Assembly (NCBI GenBank): GCA_030041385.1
Contig: JASHNY010000171.1
Span: forward strand, 60,882-124,881
Length of the DNA: 64,000 nt
DNA from: Alphaproteobacteria bacterium
Lineage (GTDB): Bacteria > Pseudomonadota > Alphaproteobacteria > ATCC43930 > CGMCC-115725
Direction: 5' to 3'
In this document: in pieces, positions 35,810 through 43,926 of the stretch
Numbering within the stretch: the stretch's first letter is position 1
Layout: each line of letters opens with the position of its first letter
The notes under the pieces: generated by a model
What the model was told of the DNA's origin: nothing
The model's input: only the letters and a program-made list of their open reading frames with translations
Databases searched by the model: none
Translations under genes and position numbers: made by a program

Positions 35810-36745
35810 ATGGACCTGCGGCGAGTGCGGACATTTGTCACCGTGGCTCAGCTGGGAACCGTCTCAAAGGCGGCGCAGCAGTTGCACATTGCGCAGCCGG
35901 CATTATCCCGCCAAATCAGCGACCTCGAACGCGAACTCGGCTTAAGACTCTTTGATCGGGTGGGGCGCCGCCTCTTGTTGACGAGCGAAGGAGAACAGTT
36001 TCTGGGGGATTGTCGCGGTCTTTTGAACTACGCGACCGCAATCAGCGAGCGCGCGCAGCTTCTCCGGACAGGTGACACAGGCACACTGATCGTAGCCGCC
36101 TCGCCGCAGCATATCGAAAGCGTGCTGTCGCAATTTCTGCACCGTTACGCGCAACGTTTTCCCAATGTCGAGGTGAAGGTCATTGAAGCCGCCGGGCACG
36201 AGAGCTTGGCGATGCTCGAACGCGGCGAGATTCACCTTGCGCAGAACTTGCTCCATGCCATCGAGCCGGACGACCCGCGTTTCGCGAGTCTGCCGTTTGG
36301 ATCGGTCGAATTGCTCGCGGCCAGCCAGCCATCGCTGGTCCTCGCCAGGGGCACAGCAATCGAGATCAGCCAGCTCACGGCGCTGCCGCTGTTGCTGCTA
36401 AATTCCGACTACATGGTCCGCCGTGCCTTCGATGCCGCCTGCAGACTCGCGGGGATCACGCCGAACATCCGACTGGCAAGCCGCGCGCCACACACCGTCT
36501 TGGCATTGGCGGAAGCCGGCCACGGGGTGGCAATCATTCCCTCGCAGCTGCAAGCCGATCGTTATCATTTGAGAATTCTCCGCATAGTTTACCGTGGCAA
36601 ACCGTTGCGCGAGCCGCTCGCCATGTTGAGCGACCGGCGCCGTCCGCTGCCGCGCTATGCTGTCGCCTACTGCGAGATGCTCCGCGAGTATGCCCGCGAG
36701 ATCTTTCCCATCACCCGTCCGTCCCGGTATCAGGCAAAGCGATGA
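35810..36745 (+). CDS. LysR-family transcriptional regulator
   Basis: The 311-residue protein has the N-terminal winged helix-turn-helix MDLRRVRTFVTVAQLGTVSKAAQQLHIAQPALSRQISDLE (residues 1-40; quoted in two pieces in the source as MDLRRVRTFVTVAQ and AQPALSRQISDLE). A linker helix and a periplasmic-binding-like effector domain follow (TGTLIVAASPQHIESVLSQF onward, HGVAIIPSQL near residue 240). It should control the divergent ModA-like gene and itself through the TTATGC-N11-GCATAA site. The inducer is unknown. Confidence 0.93.
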   Translation: MDLRRVRTFVTVAQLGTVSKAAQQLHIAQPALSRQISDLERELGLRLFDRVGRRLLLTSEGEQFLGDCRGLLNYATAISERAQLLRTGDTGTLIVAASPQHIESVLSQFLHRYAQRFPNVEVKVIEAAGHESLAMLERGEIHLAQNLLHAIEPDDPRFASLPFGSVELLAASQPSLVLARGTAIEISQLTALPLLLLNSDYMVRRAFDAACRLAGITPNIRLASRAPHTVLALAEAGHGVAIIPSQLQADRYHLRILRIVYRGKPLREPLAMLSDRRRPLPRYAVAYCEMLREYAREIFPITRPSRYQAKR

Positions 36746-36936
36746 GAGTTCTCATGAAGAATCTTGGTCGAGCGTGATCGTGTGTCAGCGGGATCATCGA
36801 GACGGCCATTCGGCGATCGTCCTATTCCCCGATCCGCGAGAACGGTAACACAATCATCGATCCCGCCTTTGCCCACCTACCCGACCCCACGGGCACCTTC
36901 CAAAAACGGGCGGTTGCCGCGCCGTCTGAAGGCCGG

Positions 36937-37656
36937 TCAGGAAATGAACGGATAATACCGCTCGACGGCGGCGCGCACGTTCGCGATGGTCGCCCGGCGA
37001 AGGTCCTCGGCCGCTTCGGCATCGCCGCGCCGCAATGCCGCGAGGACGGCGCGGTGGTCGTGCAGTGCGTGCTGGGTGCGGTCAGAAACCAATAGAACGC
37101 GGCGGCCATAAACGATCGTCAGGTCGTTCAGCCGCTGTAACAACTCGGTGAGGGCCGGAGAATCTGCCGTGTCCATCAGGCGGTGACGAAACTGCTCGTA
37201 GTAGTGGGAAAAGGCGTGAAGGTCCTTGCGCTCGACGATGTCCTGCATCGGCGCGCCGAACAGCTCGATCAGGGGGTCCCAGCTTTCGGGGGAAGCATTG
37301 CGCGCCGCGCGCCGGGCACACAACCCTTCGTTGACCTCGCGCATCTCGAACAGCTGCAGAATCTCCGGAAGCTCCCGTCGGCAGACAATGATGCCGCGGT
37401 TTCGCTGGCGCTCCACAAATCCAAGATGCGTCAACGCGTCGAGCGCCTCCCGCGCCGACAGTCGCGGCACTGCGAAATCGGCGGCGACGTCCCATTCGCG
37501 CAAACGCGTTCCCGGCGGGATGGCATGGCTGGCGATGCGCTCGCGCAGCCGTTGGGCGATTTCCTTGACGCCGACCCTGACGCGGGCCGGCGCAGAAAAC
37601 CGATCCCGCGTCTCGGCAGCCTCTGGGGTGCCGTCGTCGAAGGGACGGGCGGGCAT
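36937..37656 (-). CDS. GntR-family (FadR/FCD-type) transcriptional regulator
   Basis: The 239-residue protein has an N-terminal winged helix (VKEIAQRLRERIASHAIPPG, then LSAREALDALTHLGFVERQ, about residues 30-85), in which the usual PSRTPVREAL recognition helix appears as VPRLSAREAL. An all-helical FCD ligand domain follows (FEMREVNEGLCARRAARN, HAFSHYYEQFRHRLMDTAD, HDHRAVLAALRRGDAEAAE), with Asp/His residues that could hold a metal and an organic acid. The gene is divergent from the TauD-like gene across the palindromic ATTGGCRCCA sites, which it probably binds to control the dioxygenase-transporter unit. Confidence 0.92.
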   Translation of the reverse strand: MPARPFDDGTPEAAETRDRFSAPARVRVGVKEIAQRLRERIASHAIPPGTRLREWDVAADFAVPRLSAREALDALTHLGFVERQRNRGIIVCRRELPEILQLFEMREVNEGLCARRAARNASPESWDPLIELFGAPMQDIVERKDLHAFSHYYEQFRHRLMDTADSPALTELLQRLNDLTIVYGRRVLLVSDRTQHALHDHRAVLAALRRGDAEAAEDLRRATIANVRAAVERYYPFIS

Positions 37657-37673
37657 AGGCCTGTTTCCCGTAT

Positions 37674-37696
37674 TATTGGCGCCAATATTGGCACCA
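37674..37696. promoter_or_regulatory. Probable GntR operator with nested palindromes
   Basis: TATTGGCGCCAATA (37674-37687) is a perfect 14-bp palindrome overlapping GCCAATATTGGC (37681-37692), a perfect 12-bp palindrome. Equivalently, ATTGGCGCCA and ATTGGCACCA are direct repeats 12 bp apart. The cluster starts 18 bp before the GntR start codon and lies about 85 bp ahead of the TauD-like gene, so it could control both. Confidence 0.65.
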
Positions 37697-37778
37697 TAAT
37701 CTCAGAAGATTCCGTTGACAAGCGTCAATGCCGCCGTTTAGCGTGCCGCGCCGAGATCCCAGGCTCGGGAGGAAGCTC

Positions 37779-38615
37779 ATGGCTTATCAGTCGATAGAGG
37801 TGCGTTCCCTGACCCCGACGATCGGAGCGGAAATCTTCGGCGTTGATCTCGGGGGCGCAATCAGCAATCGGCAGATCGATGAGATCCACGAAGCCCTGCT
37901 TCAACACCTGGTCATCTTTTTCCGAGACCAGAAGATGACGCCCGAGCAGCATAAGGACTTCGGTCGCCACTTTGGCAAGCTGCACATTCACCCGGCCGCA
38001 CCGAGCCTCGAAAACCATCCGGAGATCCTGGTCATCAAGGCCGACGAAAATTCGAAACGGGTAGCCGGCGAAGTGTGGCATTCCGATGTTTCATGCGATG
38101 CCGAGCCGCCCCTGGGCTCGATTCTCTATATGCATCAGCCGCCGAGCAATGGCGGCGGCGATACGATGTTCGCCAATATGTATCTGGCCTATGAGACGTT
38201 ATCGGAGCCCATGAAGCGCTTTCTCGAAGGGTTGACCGCCGTGCACGATGGCGAGCACGTCTTTCGCGGACGCTACAACTATGCCGCCAACGACCCCGGC
38301 AAGGTGTTCCCACGCTCGGAGCATCCGGTCGTCCGCACCCATCCGGAGACGGGGCGCAAGGCGCTCTACGTCAATCGCGGTTTCACCACACATATCAAGG
38401 AGCTGAACCGCAGCGAAAGCGACCCGCTGCTGGCGATGCTGAACGATCACGCGGAGACGCCGGAATTCCAGTGCCGTTTCAAATGGCAGGCGGGATCGGT
38501 GGCGTTCTGGGACAATCGTGCCGCGATCCATCATGCGGTGTGGGACTATTACCCGCTCACCCGGTTTGCCCATCGCGTGACGATTTGCGGCGACCGGCCC
38601 TTCTACAAGGCCTGA
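37779..38615 (+). CDS. TauD/TfdA-family 2-oxoglutarate dioxygenase
   Basis: The start at 37779 is preferred over the track's 37728 because GGGAGGA stands 5 nt before it; this gives 278 residues. The iron site is visible as WHSDVS (His and Asp, about residue 105) and the distal His in AAIHHAVWDYYP (about residue 250), followed by the 2OG-binding Arg in TRFAHRVTI. LTPTIGAEIFGVDL and HQPPSNGGGDTMFANMYLAYE are family hallmarks. Members oxidise taurine, alkyl sulfonates, alkyl sulfates or phenoxyacetates. The following SsuA/TauA-like importer suggests a sulfonate or related organosulfur substrate. Confidence 0.92.
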   Translation: MAYQSIEVRSLTPTIGAEIFGVDLGGAISNRQIDEIHEALLQHLVIFFRDQKMTPEQHKDFGRHFGKLHIHPAAPSLENHPEILVIKADENSKRVAGEVWHSDVSCDAEPPLGSILYMHQPPSNGGGDTMFANMYLAYETLSEPMKRFLEGLTAVHDGEHVFRGRYNYAANDPGKVFPRSEHPVVRTHPETGRKALYVNRGFTTHIKELNRSESDPLLAMLNDHAETPEFQCRFKWQAGSVAFWDNRAAIHHAVWDYYPLTRFAHRVTICGDRPFYKA

Positions 38616-38734
38616 CACGGGACGCCCTCGACATGAGCGGTATCCGATCGGATCGCCTCAATCGTCATGGCCGCCCCCGGAACGCCCGCAGGGCGGCCGT
38701 GCGGGGGTGACCCGGCCAATCTGGGACACCAGTC

Positions 38735-38790
38735 ATGCGGGCCAACACGTTTCGCAGATGCCCGGATCAAGTCCGGGCGTGACGAAGGGT
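38735..38790. repeat. Palindromic intergenic element with GCCCGGATCAAGTCCGGGC hairpin
   Basis: GCCCGGA (38760-38766) and TCCGGGC (38772-38778) form a 7-bp stem with loop TCAAG, followed by GTGACG. The form CCCGG.TCAAG.CCGGG..TGACG is a widespread dispersed intergenic motif of alphaproteobacteria. It lies between the TauD-like gene and the binding-protein gene. Confidence 0.6.
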
Positions 38791-38874
38791 AAAGGTGTTT
38801 CAACAAAACGGGCCACGCTCTAATCGAACACAACGATCGCCGACCCTTTGAAGGGCCGGTCAGGGGGGAAAGCC

Positions 38875-39921
38875 ATGAAGGCTCGTTGCGGTACGCTCGT
38901 CGTGGCATTCCGGCTCACGGCCATCCTTTGTCTGGTGGCTCTCTGCCGGAGCGCCGGCGCTGCCACACCAGACCAGCGGCCGTTTACCATCGCCGTGTTC
39001 CAAAGCGAGGCGTATCTCGCGGATTACGTCGCCAAGGATGAAGGTTTTGGCGCCAAGCATGGCCTCGATATCAAGTTTGTGACCCCGTCAAACGGCGCCG
39101 CTGCCGCGCAGTTGATGCTCGCCGGAACTGTCGACGGCTGGGCGACCGATCCGCTGATCATCCTGGGCGCCGCGGCTCAAGGCTATGGCATCAGGATGGC
39201 GGGCGTACTCGCCCCTGCGCTCAGCTACTGGGTCCTTGTCTCTAAGCGCGATCAATGGCCGAACGCCAATGCGCCGCTCGGCGAGAAGATCGCGGCGCTC
39301 AAGGGCAAAAGGATCGGCGTTTCGGGTATCGGCGCCGGAACCGATCATGCGCTTCTGCTATTGCTCAAGACCGGGCACCTCGCGGCCTCAGACGTAACGC
39401 GCATCGGCATCGGCCAACAGGAAGCGGCGATCGGACAGCTCGATGCCGGGCGCATCGACGCCTTTGTCTCATTCGCGTTGGCCGGAAACGCCATAATCGA
39501 GCGGCAGACGGGCGCGCGCCTCTATCTCACGACGCAAGACCCCGGGCTGCCGGCCTCGGTGCGGGGAATCCCGTTCATTGCCTTTGCGGTCTCCGCGTCG
39601 CTCGCGGCGAAGGATCCGGGGGTTGTTGCGCGGTGGCTGGCGGCGGAGCAGGATGCGCTGGCATGGATTCATGCGCACCCGGACCAGGCAGCCACACTTC
39701 TGAACAAGCATGTCTTCAATGGCCAGCATCCGACGCTGGCCAAATCGATCGTGCCGCAGATGTGGCACACGTATTTTCAAAGCACACCCGCGGGCTTCAA
39801 GGTGGCGCCGGCGAGCTACAAGGCCTTGCTCGATGCGGGCACCGAACTCGGCATCGTCCCCGCGCCGCAAAAAGTCACCTACGATCGCGTTGTGATACCG
39901 GCGGCGCGTGCAGGCAACTAG
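38875..39921 (+). CDS. ABC importer substrate-binding protein (SsuA/TauA/NMT1-like)
   Basis: The ATG at 38875 behind GGGGGGAA is the likely start (348 residues), not the track's 38848. A signal peptide with cleavage near SAGAATP precedes a two-lobe NMT1/THI5/SsuA-like domain: FTIAVFQSEAYLADYVAKDEG, TPSNGAAAAQLMLAGTVDGWA, KGKRIGVSGIGAGTDH and IGIGQQEAAIGQLDAGRIDAF. It captures the substrate in the periplasm for the ATPase and permease encoded next. It follows the TauD-like gene by about 260 bp, so it may have its own promoter. Confidence 0.9.
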   Translation: MKARCGTLVVAFRLTAILCLVALCRSAGAATPDQRPFTIAVFQSEAYLADYVAKDEGFGAKHGLDIKFVTPSNGAAAAQLMLAGTVDGWATDPLIILGAAAQGYGIRMAGVLAPALSYWVLVSKRDQWPNANAPLGEKIAALKGKRIGVSGIGAGTDHALLLLLKTGHLAASDVTRIGIGQQEAAIGQLDAGRIDAFVSFALAGNAIIERQTGARLYLTTQDPGLPASVRGIPFIAFAVSASLAAKDPGVVARWLAAEQDALAWIHAHPDQAATLLNKHVFNGQHPTLAKSIVPQMWHTYFQSTPAGFKVAPASYKALLDAGTELGIVPAPQKVTYDRVVIPAARAGN

Positions 39922-39958
39922 CATTGCGTCGTGCCGCGTTTTCCGTGAGGTAGCGTCC

Positions 39959-40813
39959 GTGACCTACGCCGTTGGAGCCGTCGATGGTCCGGTCGTCAAC
40001 ACAACAGCGCTGCCGGCCGCACCGCCGCGCGGTGTGCACGTGTCGTTATCCGGGATCCGGCACGGCTTTATGCATGGCGAACGCGTCGTTCACGCGATCT
40101 GGGATGTCGATCTCGAGGTAAACCCGGGGGAATTTGTGTGCCTGGTCGGCCCGTCCGGCTGCGGGAAGACGACGTTGCTCGGCATGGTGGCCGGGCTGGT
40201 GCACCCCTGCGAAGGCCGCGTCACGCTGGGCGGCAGGCCGGTGCGATCGACCTCCTCCGAGACCGCTTACATGCTCGCTCGCGACGCCCTGCTGCCGTGG
40301 CTGACAGCACGCGAGAATGTCGAACTCGGCCTCGCGGTGCGCGGCATGGCGCGACCGGAGCGCCGCGAAATCGCCACCGAATGGCTGCGCCGGGTCGGAC
40401 TGGCAGGGTTTGAAGGATCGAGCATCCGCCGTCTGTCGCAAGGCATGCGGCAAAGAGTGGCGATCGCGCGCACATTGGCGTTAAAGCCGACCTGCATCCT
40501 GATGGACGAGCCGTTCGCGGCGCTCGACGCCCAGACGCGGGTTCTTGTGCAGAAGGAATTCGTCTCGCTGTGGGAGACCGACCGGCCGACCGTCATTTTC
40601 GTGACTCACGATCTCTCCGAGGCGATCCTCCTGGGTGACCGCATCGTCCTCATGAGCAGGCGGCCCGGGCGGATCGTTGCCGACGTCTGCATCGAGACGC
40701 CCCGACCGCGGGATCTCGACGCCCCGTTCTCCAATGATGGCTTCGAGGCCTATTACGGGGGGCTGGTGAGCCGTCTGCGGCACGAGGTGCACGGCATGGA
40801 AAGCGACACATAA
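39959..40813 (+). CDS. ABC importer ATPase (SsuB/TauB-like)
   Basis: The track starts at a GTG inside the previous gene's end; a GTG at 39959 with GAGG 8 nt upstream is more likely (284 residues). Walker A GPSGCGKTT, Q-loop region AYMLARDALLPWL, signature LSQGMRQR, Walker B CILMDEPFAALD and the switch His in FVTHDLSEAI are intact. This is the SsuB/TauB/nitrate group of ATPases. The Q of the Q-loop is replaced by Leu-Ala (YMLARD instead of YMFQ.D), a variation worth noting. It powers the permease of the following gene. Confidence 0.92.
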   Translation: MTYAVGAVDGPVVNTTALPAAPPRGVHVSLSGIRHGFMHGERVVHAIWDVDLEVNPGEFVCLVGPSGCGKTTLLGMVAGLVHPCEGRVTLGGRPVRSTSSETAYMLARDALLPWLTARENVELGLAVRGMARPERREIATEWLRRVGLAGFEGSSIRRLSQGMRQRVAIARTLALKPTCILMDEPFAALDAQTRVLVQKEFVSLWETDRPTVIFVTHDLSEAILLGDRIVLMSRRPGRIVADVCIETPRPRDLDAPFSNDGFEAYYGGLVSRLRHEVHGMESDT

Positions 40814-40830
40814 CGGTCCGAGGGGCGCTC

Positions 40831-41685
40831 GTGCAACTGTTCGACACTGGCGTGCATGCGACTGTCATCGACAATTTCGACCGGGTGCTGATCGACGCAA
40901 GACAGCGCAAGAAAAGACGTGATTCAGCGCTGGTCAAACTCATCGGGGCAGGCATTCTGGTAGTCTTCCTCGGCGCGTGGGAGCTCGCGTACCTAACGGG
41001 GCTCGTCAAGCCGATTTTCATCAGCGACCCGCAGGACGTAGCGGCGGCGCTGTGGTCGTTGCTGAACATGCCGGAGACGTGGAGCGGGATGTTGGCAACC
41101 TTTTCCGCCGCGCTGGGTGGGCTCGTCGCCGGGGCGCTTCTCGGCATCGGCTGGGGAATCGTGCTGGCTCATATGCCGGTATTGCGGCGGGCAATGCGCC
41201 CCTACCTGACGATTTTCAACGCGTTCCCGCGCCCGGCCTTCGCGCCGATCTTTATCATGTGGTTCGGTCTGGGGGCCCTGCCGAAGATCACAGTGGCCGT
41301 GACCATCGTTTTCTTCGTGCTTCTCTATAACACGATGGTTGGGATTCTCAGTGTCGACCCCGATATCGAGTTTCTGTCTCGCTCGCTCGGGATGTCGAAA
41401 TGGCAAAGGTTCCGCATGGTGGAACTGCCGCACGCGATGCCGACCATCGTGGCGGGACTGCGGCTGGGTGCGGTTTATTCGGTCTTGGGCGTCGTCGTTT
41501 CGGAGATTGTCGCCGCTCACGAAGGTTTGGGGCAACTTCTGGTGCAATATACCAACCAGTTTGCCATCGCGGCCTCGTTTGCGGTTCTGGCGCTGATGGC
41601 GTTGCTGGCCGTCATCCTTGACTTCGGCGTTTCGCTGATTCAGCGCCGGTTGTCGTGGTCTCGGGAGCCGGGGCTGGAAGCATAG
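40831..41685 (+). CDS. ABC importer permease (SsuC/TauC-like)
   Basis: The 284-residue protein starts at a GTG behind GAGGGG. It has about six transmembrane helices and the EAA-like cytoplasmic loop (SLGMSKWQRFRMVELPHAMPTIVAGLRLG, about residues 185-213), which contacts the ATPase. Family motifs LPKITVAVTIVFFVLLYNTMVG and SEIVAAHEGLGQLL are clear. It forms the inner-membrane channel of the importer with the two genes before it. The gene order TauD-binding protein-ATPase-permease matches sulfonate or taurine utilisation loci, though the true substrate is not visible in the sequence. Confidence 0.92.
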   Translation: MQLFDTGVHATVIDNFDRVLIDARQRKKRRDSALVKLIGAGILVVFLGAWELAYLTGLVKPIFISDPQDVAAALWSLLNMPETWSGMLATFSAALGGLVAGALLGIGWGIVLAHMPVLRRAMRPYLTIFNAFPRPAFAPIFIMWFGLGALPKITVAVTIVFFVLLYNTMVGILSVDPDIEFLSRSLGMSKWQRFRMVELPHAMPTIVAGLRLGAVYSVLGVVVSEIVAAHEGLGQLLVQYTNQFAIAASFAVLALMALLAVILDFGVSLIQRRLSWSREPGLEA

Positions 41686-41753
41686 CCGCACTGGCGAGAC
41701 CGGCCGACCCCGATGCTCCGTTTCCGTCACCCCGCGGCGCGGCGCAAAACAGA

Positions 41754-42380
41754 TCAGACATCGCTGACTTCAAGATCGGGATGCAATATCGGCCGATAGC
41801 CGGCGCGCATGGCGCGCAAAGTGGACGGCGGGGTCAAGAGGGCGGCGACGCGAGGGATTTGTTGCGCGGCCTCGTATCCCTGCTCGGTCCAGCGGAACGC
41901 GCGGCCGTGCGCCAGGGTGTAGGCCTCACCGGCGGCGGTAATCACCGCGCCGTCCGGCAGCTCGCCGACCGGTACGGGTAGCGGATGGACTCGCTTGCGG
42001 CCGCGGTCCAGCCGCTCTGCGTGCAATACCGCATCGATTTCGCGCGCCGACGGCACCCTCCCCTGCCTCGCGTCGGCCCAGGCGGCGCGAAATGCTTCGG
42101 CATCCCGGCGGCGACAGAAAAAGCACGGGCGGTGACCGGCGGCGAGCGCGACCGCCTCATCCAGAAAGAACAGCTCAGTCCAGCTTCTGCCGCCCATGAC
42201 GCTGCGGCGCCGGCCTTTGTAATCGAGAACGCAAATCAGCCACGCCTTGGTCGTCCAGCGCCTCCGGAGCAACGCTTTGGTGGCCGGGTCGTGGATAATC
42301 CCGCGGTTGCCGGTAAAGCGGCCCCGCTGCGCTATCGCGAGGATATCGCCAAAGGGGGTTACCCGGTTCTGCAACGGCAT
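41754..42380 (-). CDS. Conserved hypothetical protein
   Basis: The 208-residue protein begins MPLQNRVTPFGDILAIAQRG and continues RGIIHDPATKALLRRRWTTKAWLICVLDYKGRRR, with ELFFLDEAVALAAGHRPCFFCRRRDAEAFRAAW in the middle (these are seen as successive blocks). This is a conserved alphaproteobacterial family of unknown function, as far as I recognise it. The single CxxC (CFFC, about residue 86) could bind a metal or form a disulfide, but there is no second pair. It is convergent with the permease gene and has no operon partner. No signal peptide or membrane span is seen. Confidence 0.75.
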   Translation of the reverse strand: MPLQNRVTPFGDILAIAQRGRFTGNRGIIHDPATKALLRRRWTTKAWLICVLDYKGRRRSVMGGRSWTELFFLDEAVALAAGHRPCFFCRRRDAEAFRAAWADARQGRVPSAREIDAVLHAERLDRGRKRVHPLPVPVGELPDGAVITAAGEAYTLAHGRAFRWTEQGYEAAQQIPRVAALLTPPSTLRAMRAGYRPILHPDLEVSDV

Positions 42381-42577
42381 CGGCCGAATCCCTGCGCGCG
42401 CATGGCGACCCCGCGGTCAGCTTCAGCTTGCGGGGATCGGATGCTCAAGGCCTGAAAATACCCCATAACCGACCTTCGCGGCCCTCGCCCTCGGCGTGCG
42501 CGGAATTCCCGCCTTGTTCTGTAGAAGCGCGGCGGCTTTTTTGGACCTCAATACCGTGGCGGCGGATGCGGCCGGAC

Positions 42578-42607
42578 TTGACGATTAACAGTATCGAAAG
42601 CCAATAT
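42578..42607 (+). promoter_or_regulatory. Possible promoter of the chromate transporter gene with TATCGA repeats
   Basis: TTGACG at 42578-42583 and CAATAT at 42602-42607 are 18 bp apart. TATCGA occurs three times (42592, 42605, 42612) around the presumed -10. The AT-rich patch sits about 60 bp before the ATG at 42664. The hexamer repeats could be a regulator site. Confidence 0.4.
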
Positions 42608-42663
42608 CGATTATCGAAATGATTGCAGGCGCGGCCAGTGTCCCAAGGAGCACGGAGGGGTCG

Positions 42664-43887
42664 ATGACTGCGGTCGGCGAAGCGGCCGAGACGGCCGGCA
42701 AGCCCGGTTCGCCGTTCGAGGTCTTACGGATTTTCACCAGGCTCGGGCTGACGTGCTTTGGCGGGCCGATAGCCCATCTCGGTTTCTTCCGTACCGAATT
42801 CGTCGAAAAGCGAGGCTGGCTGGGCGAAACGCACTATGCCGATGTCGTGGCCCTGAGCCAGTTTCTTCCGGGGCCGGCGAGCAGCAAGGTCGGCATCACC
42901 ATCGGGGTGTTGCGCGCGGGCATTCCGGGCGCGCTCGCCGCGTGGATCGGCTTTACCTTGCCGTCGGCATTGGCGCTGATCCTGTTTGGATATGGGGTGA
43001 GCGCATTCGGCCATCTTGGCGGCGCCGCATGGCTGCACGGGCTGAAGATCGTCGCCGTCGCCGTCGTCGCGCAGGCGGTCTGGGGGATGGCACGAAACCT
43101 CTGCCCCGACCGCGAGCGGGCAACAATCGCGGTGGCGGCGGCGGCGCTCGCGCTCGCGGTGCCGTCAACGATCGGCCAGGTCGGCGCAATCGTGGTCGGC
43201 GGTCTGATCGGATGGCGCCTCTTGCCGGGCGAAATTGTGCCGCTGATCCCGCTGCCGGTCCGGATCAGCCGTTGGTGGTCCACGCTCTCGATTGTTCTGT
43301 TCTTCGGGTTTCTGATCGGACTGCCGGTCGCAGTTGCCGCCACCAACAATCATGTCCTGGATATTTTTAACGGCTTCTATCGATCCGGTTCGCTGGTTTT
43401 CGGCGGCGGCCATGTTGTGCTGCCCTTGCTGCAGGCTACCGTCGTTCCGCGCGGCTGGGTCAGCAACGACACGTTCCTGGCTGGCTACGGAGCGGCGCAG
43501 GCAGTGCCGGGGCCGCTGTTCACTTTCTCGGCGTACCTGGGCACGGTCATGCGGCCGGCACCGAACGGCTGGCTTGGCGGGGCAATCTGCCTGATCGGCA
43601 TCTTTCTGCCGTCGTTCTTCCTCGCCATCGGGCCGCTCCACCTGTGGAACTGGTTCCGCCAGCACCCGGCGATGCGATCGGTGCTGAAGGGCGTAAACGC
43701 CGCCGTGGTCGGGCTTTTGCTGGCGGCACTCTACAACCCCGTCTGGACCAGCGCGATCCACTCCCCGGCTGATTTTGCCGTGGCGGTTGTGGCGTTCCTG
43801 CTGTTGACGATGTGGGCCGTGCCGCCGTGGCTGGTCGTGATCCTCGGCGCCCTCGGCACCTCGGGGCTTGCGTCGATCACATCATAA
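42664..43887 (+). CDS. chrA: ChrA-type chromate transporter (CHR family)
   Basis: The ATG at 42664 has GGAGGGG just upstream and is preferred over 42619; it gives 407 residues. Two homologous CHR halves are visible. The first has FTRLGLTCFGGPIAHLGFFRTEFVEKRGWL and LSQFLPGPASSKVGITIGVLRAG; the second has FYRSGSLVFGGGHVVLPLLQ, GWVSNDTFLAGYGAAQAVPGPLFTFSAYLG. Both halves carry the FGG and PGP motifs of the family, with about ten transmembrane segments. It exports chromate, or possibly moves sulfate-like oxyanions. No chrB or chrF regulator gene is adjacent. Confidence 0.93.
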   Translation: MTAVGEAAETAGKPGSPFEVLRIFTRLGLTCFGGPIAHLGFFRTEFVEKRGWLGETHYADVVALSQFLPGPASSKVGITIGVLRAGIPGALAAWIGFTLPSALALILFGYGVSAFGHLGGAAWLHGLKIVAVAVVAQAVWGMARNLCPDRERATIAVAAAALALAVPSTIGQVGAIVVGGLIGWRLLPGEIVPLIPLPVRISRWWSTLSIVLFFGFLIGLPVAVAATNNHVLDIFNGFYRSGSLVFGGGHVVLPLLQATVVPRGWVSNDTFLAGYGAAQAVPGPLFTFSAYLGTVMRPAPNGWLGGAICLIGIFLPSFFLAIGPLHLWNWFRQHPAMRSVLKGVNAAVVGLLLAALYNPVWTSAIHSPADFAVAVVAFLLLTMWAVPPWLVVILGALGTSGLASITS

Positions 43888-43926
43888 AGCGGCCAAGGCT
43901 GGCGGAGTGGTGGGCAAGGCGCCGGG

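Noticed and set aside
36741-36754. ATGAGAGTTCTCAT palindrome after the LysR gene
   Set aside because: Two-base loop and overlap with the stop codon; too short and isolated to call a terminator.
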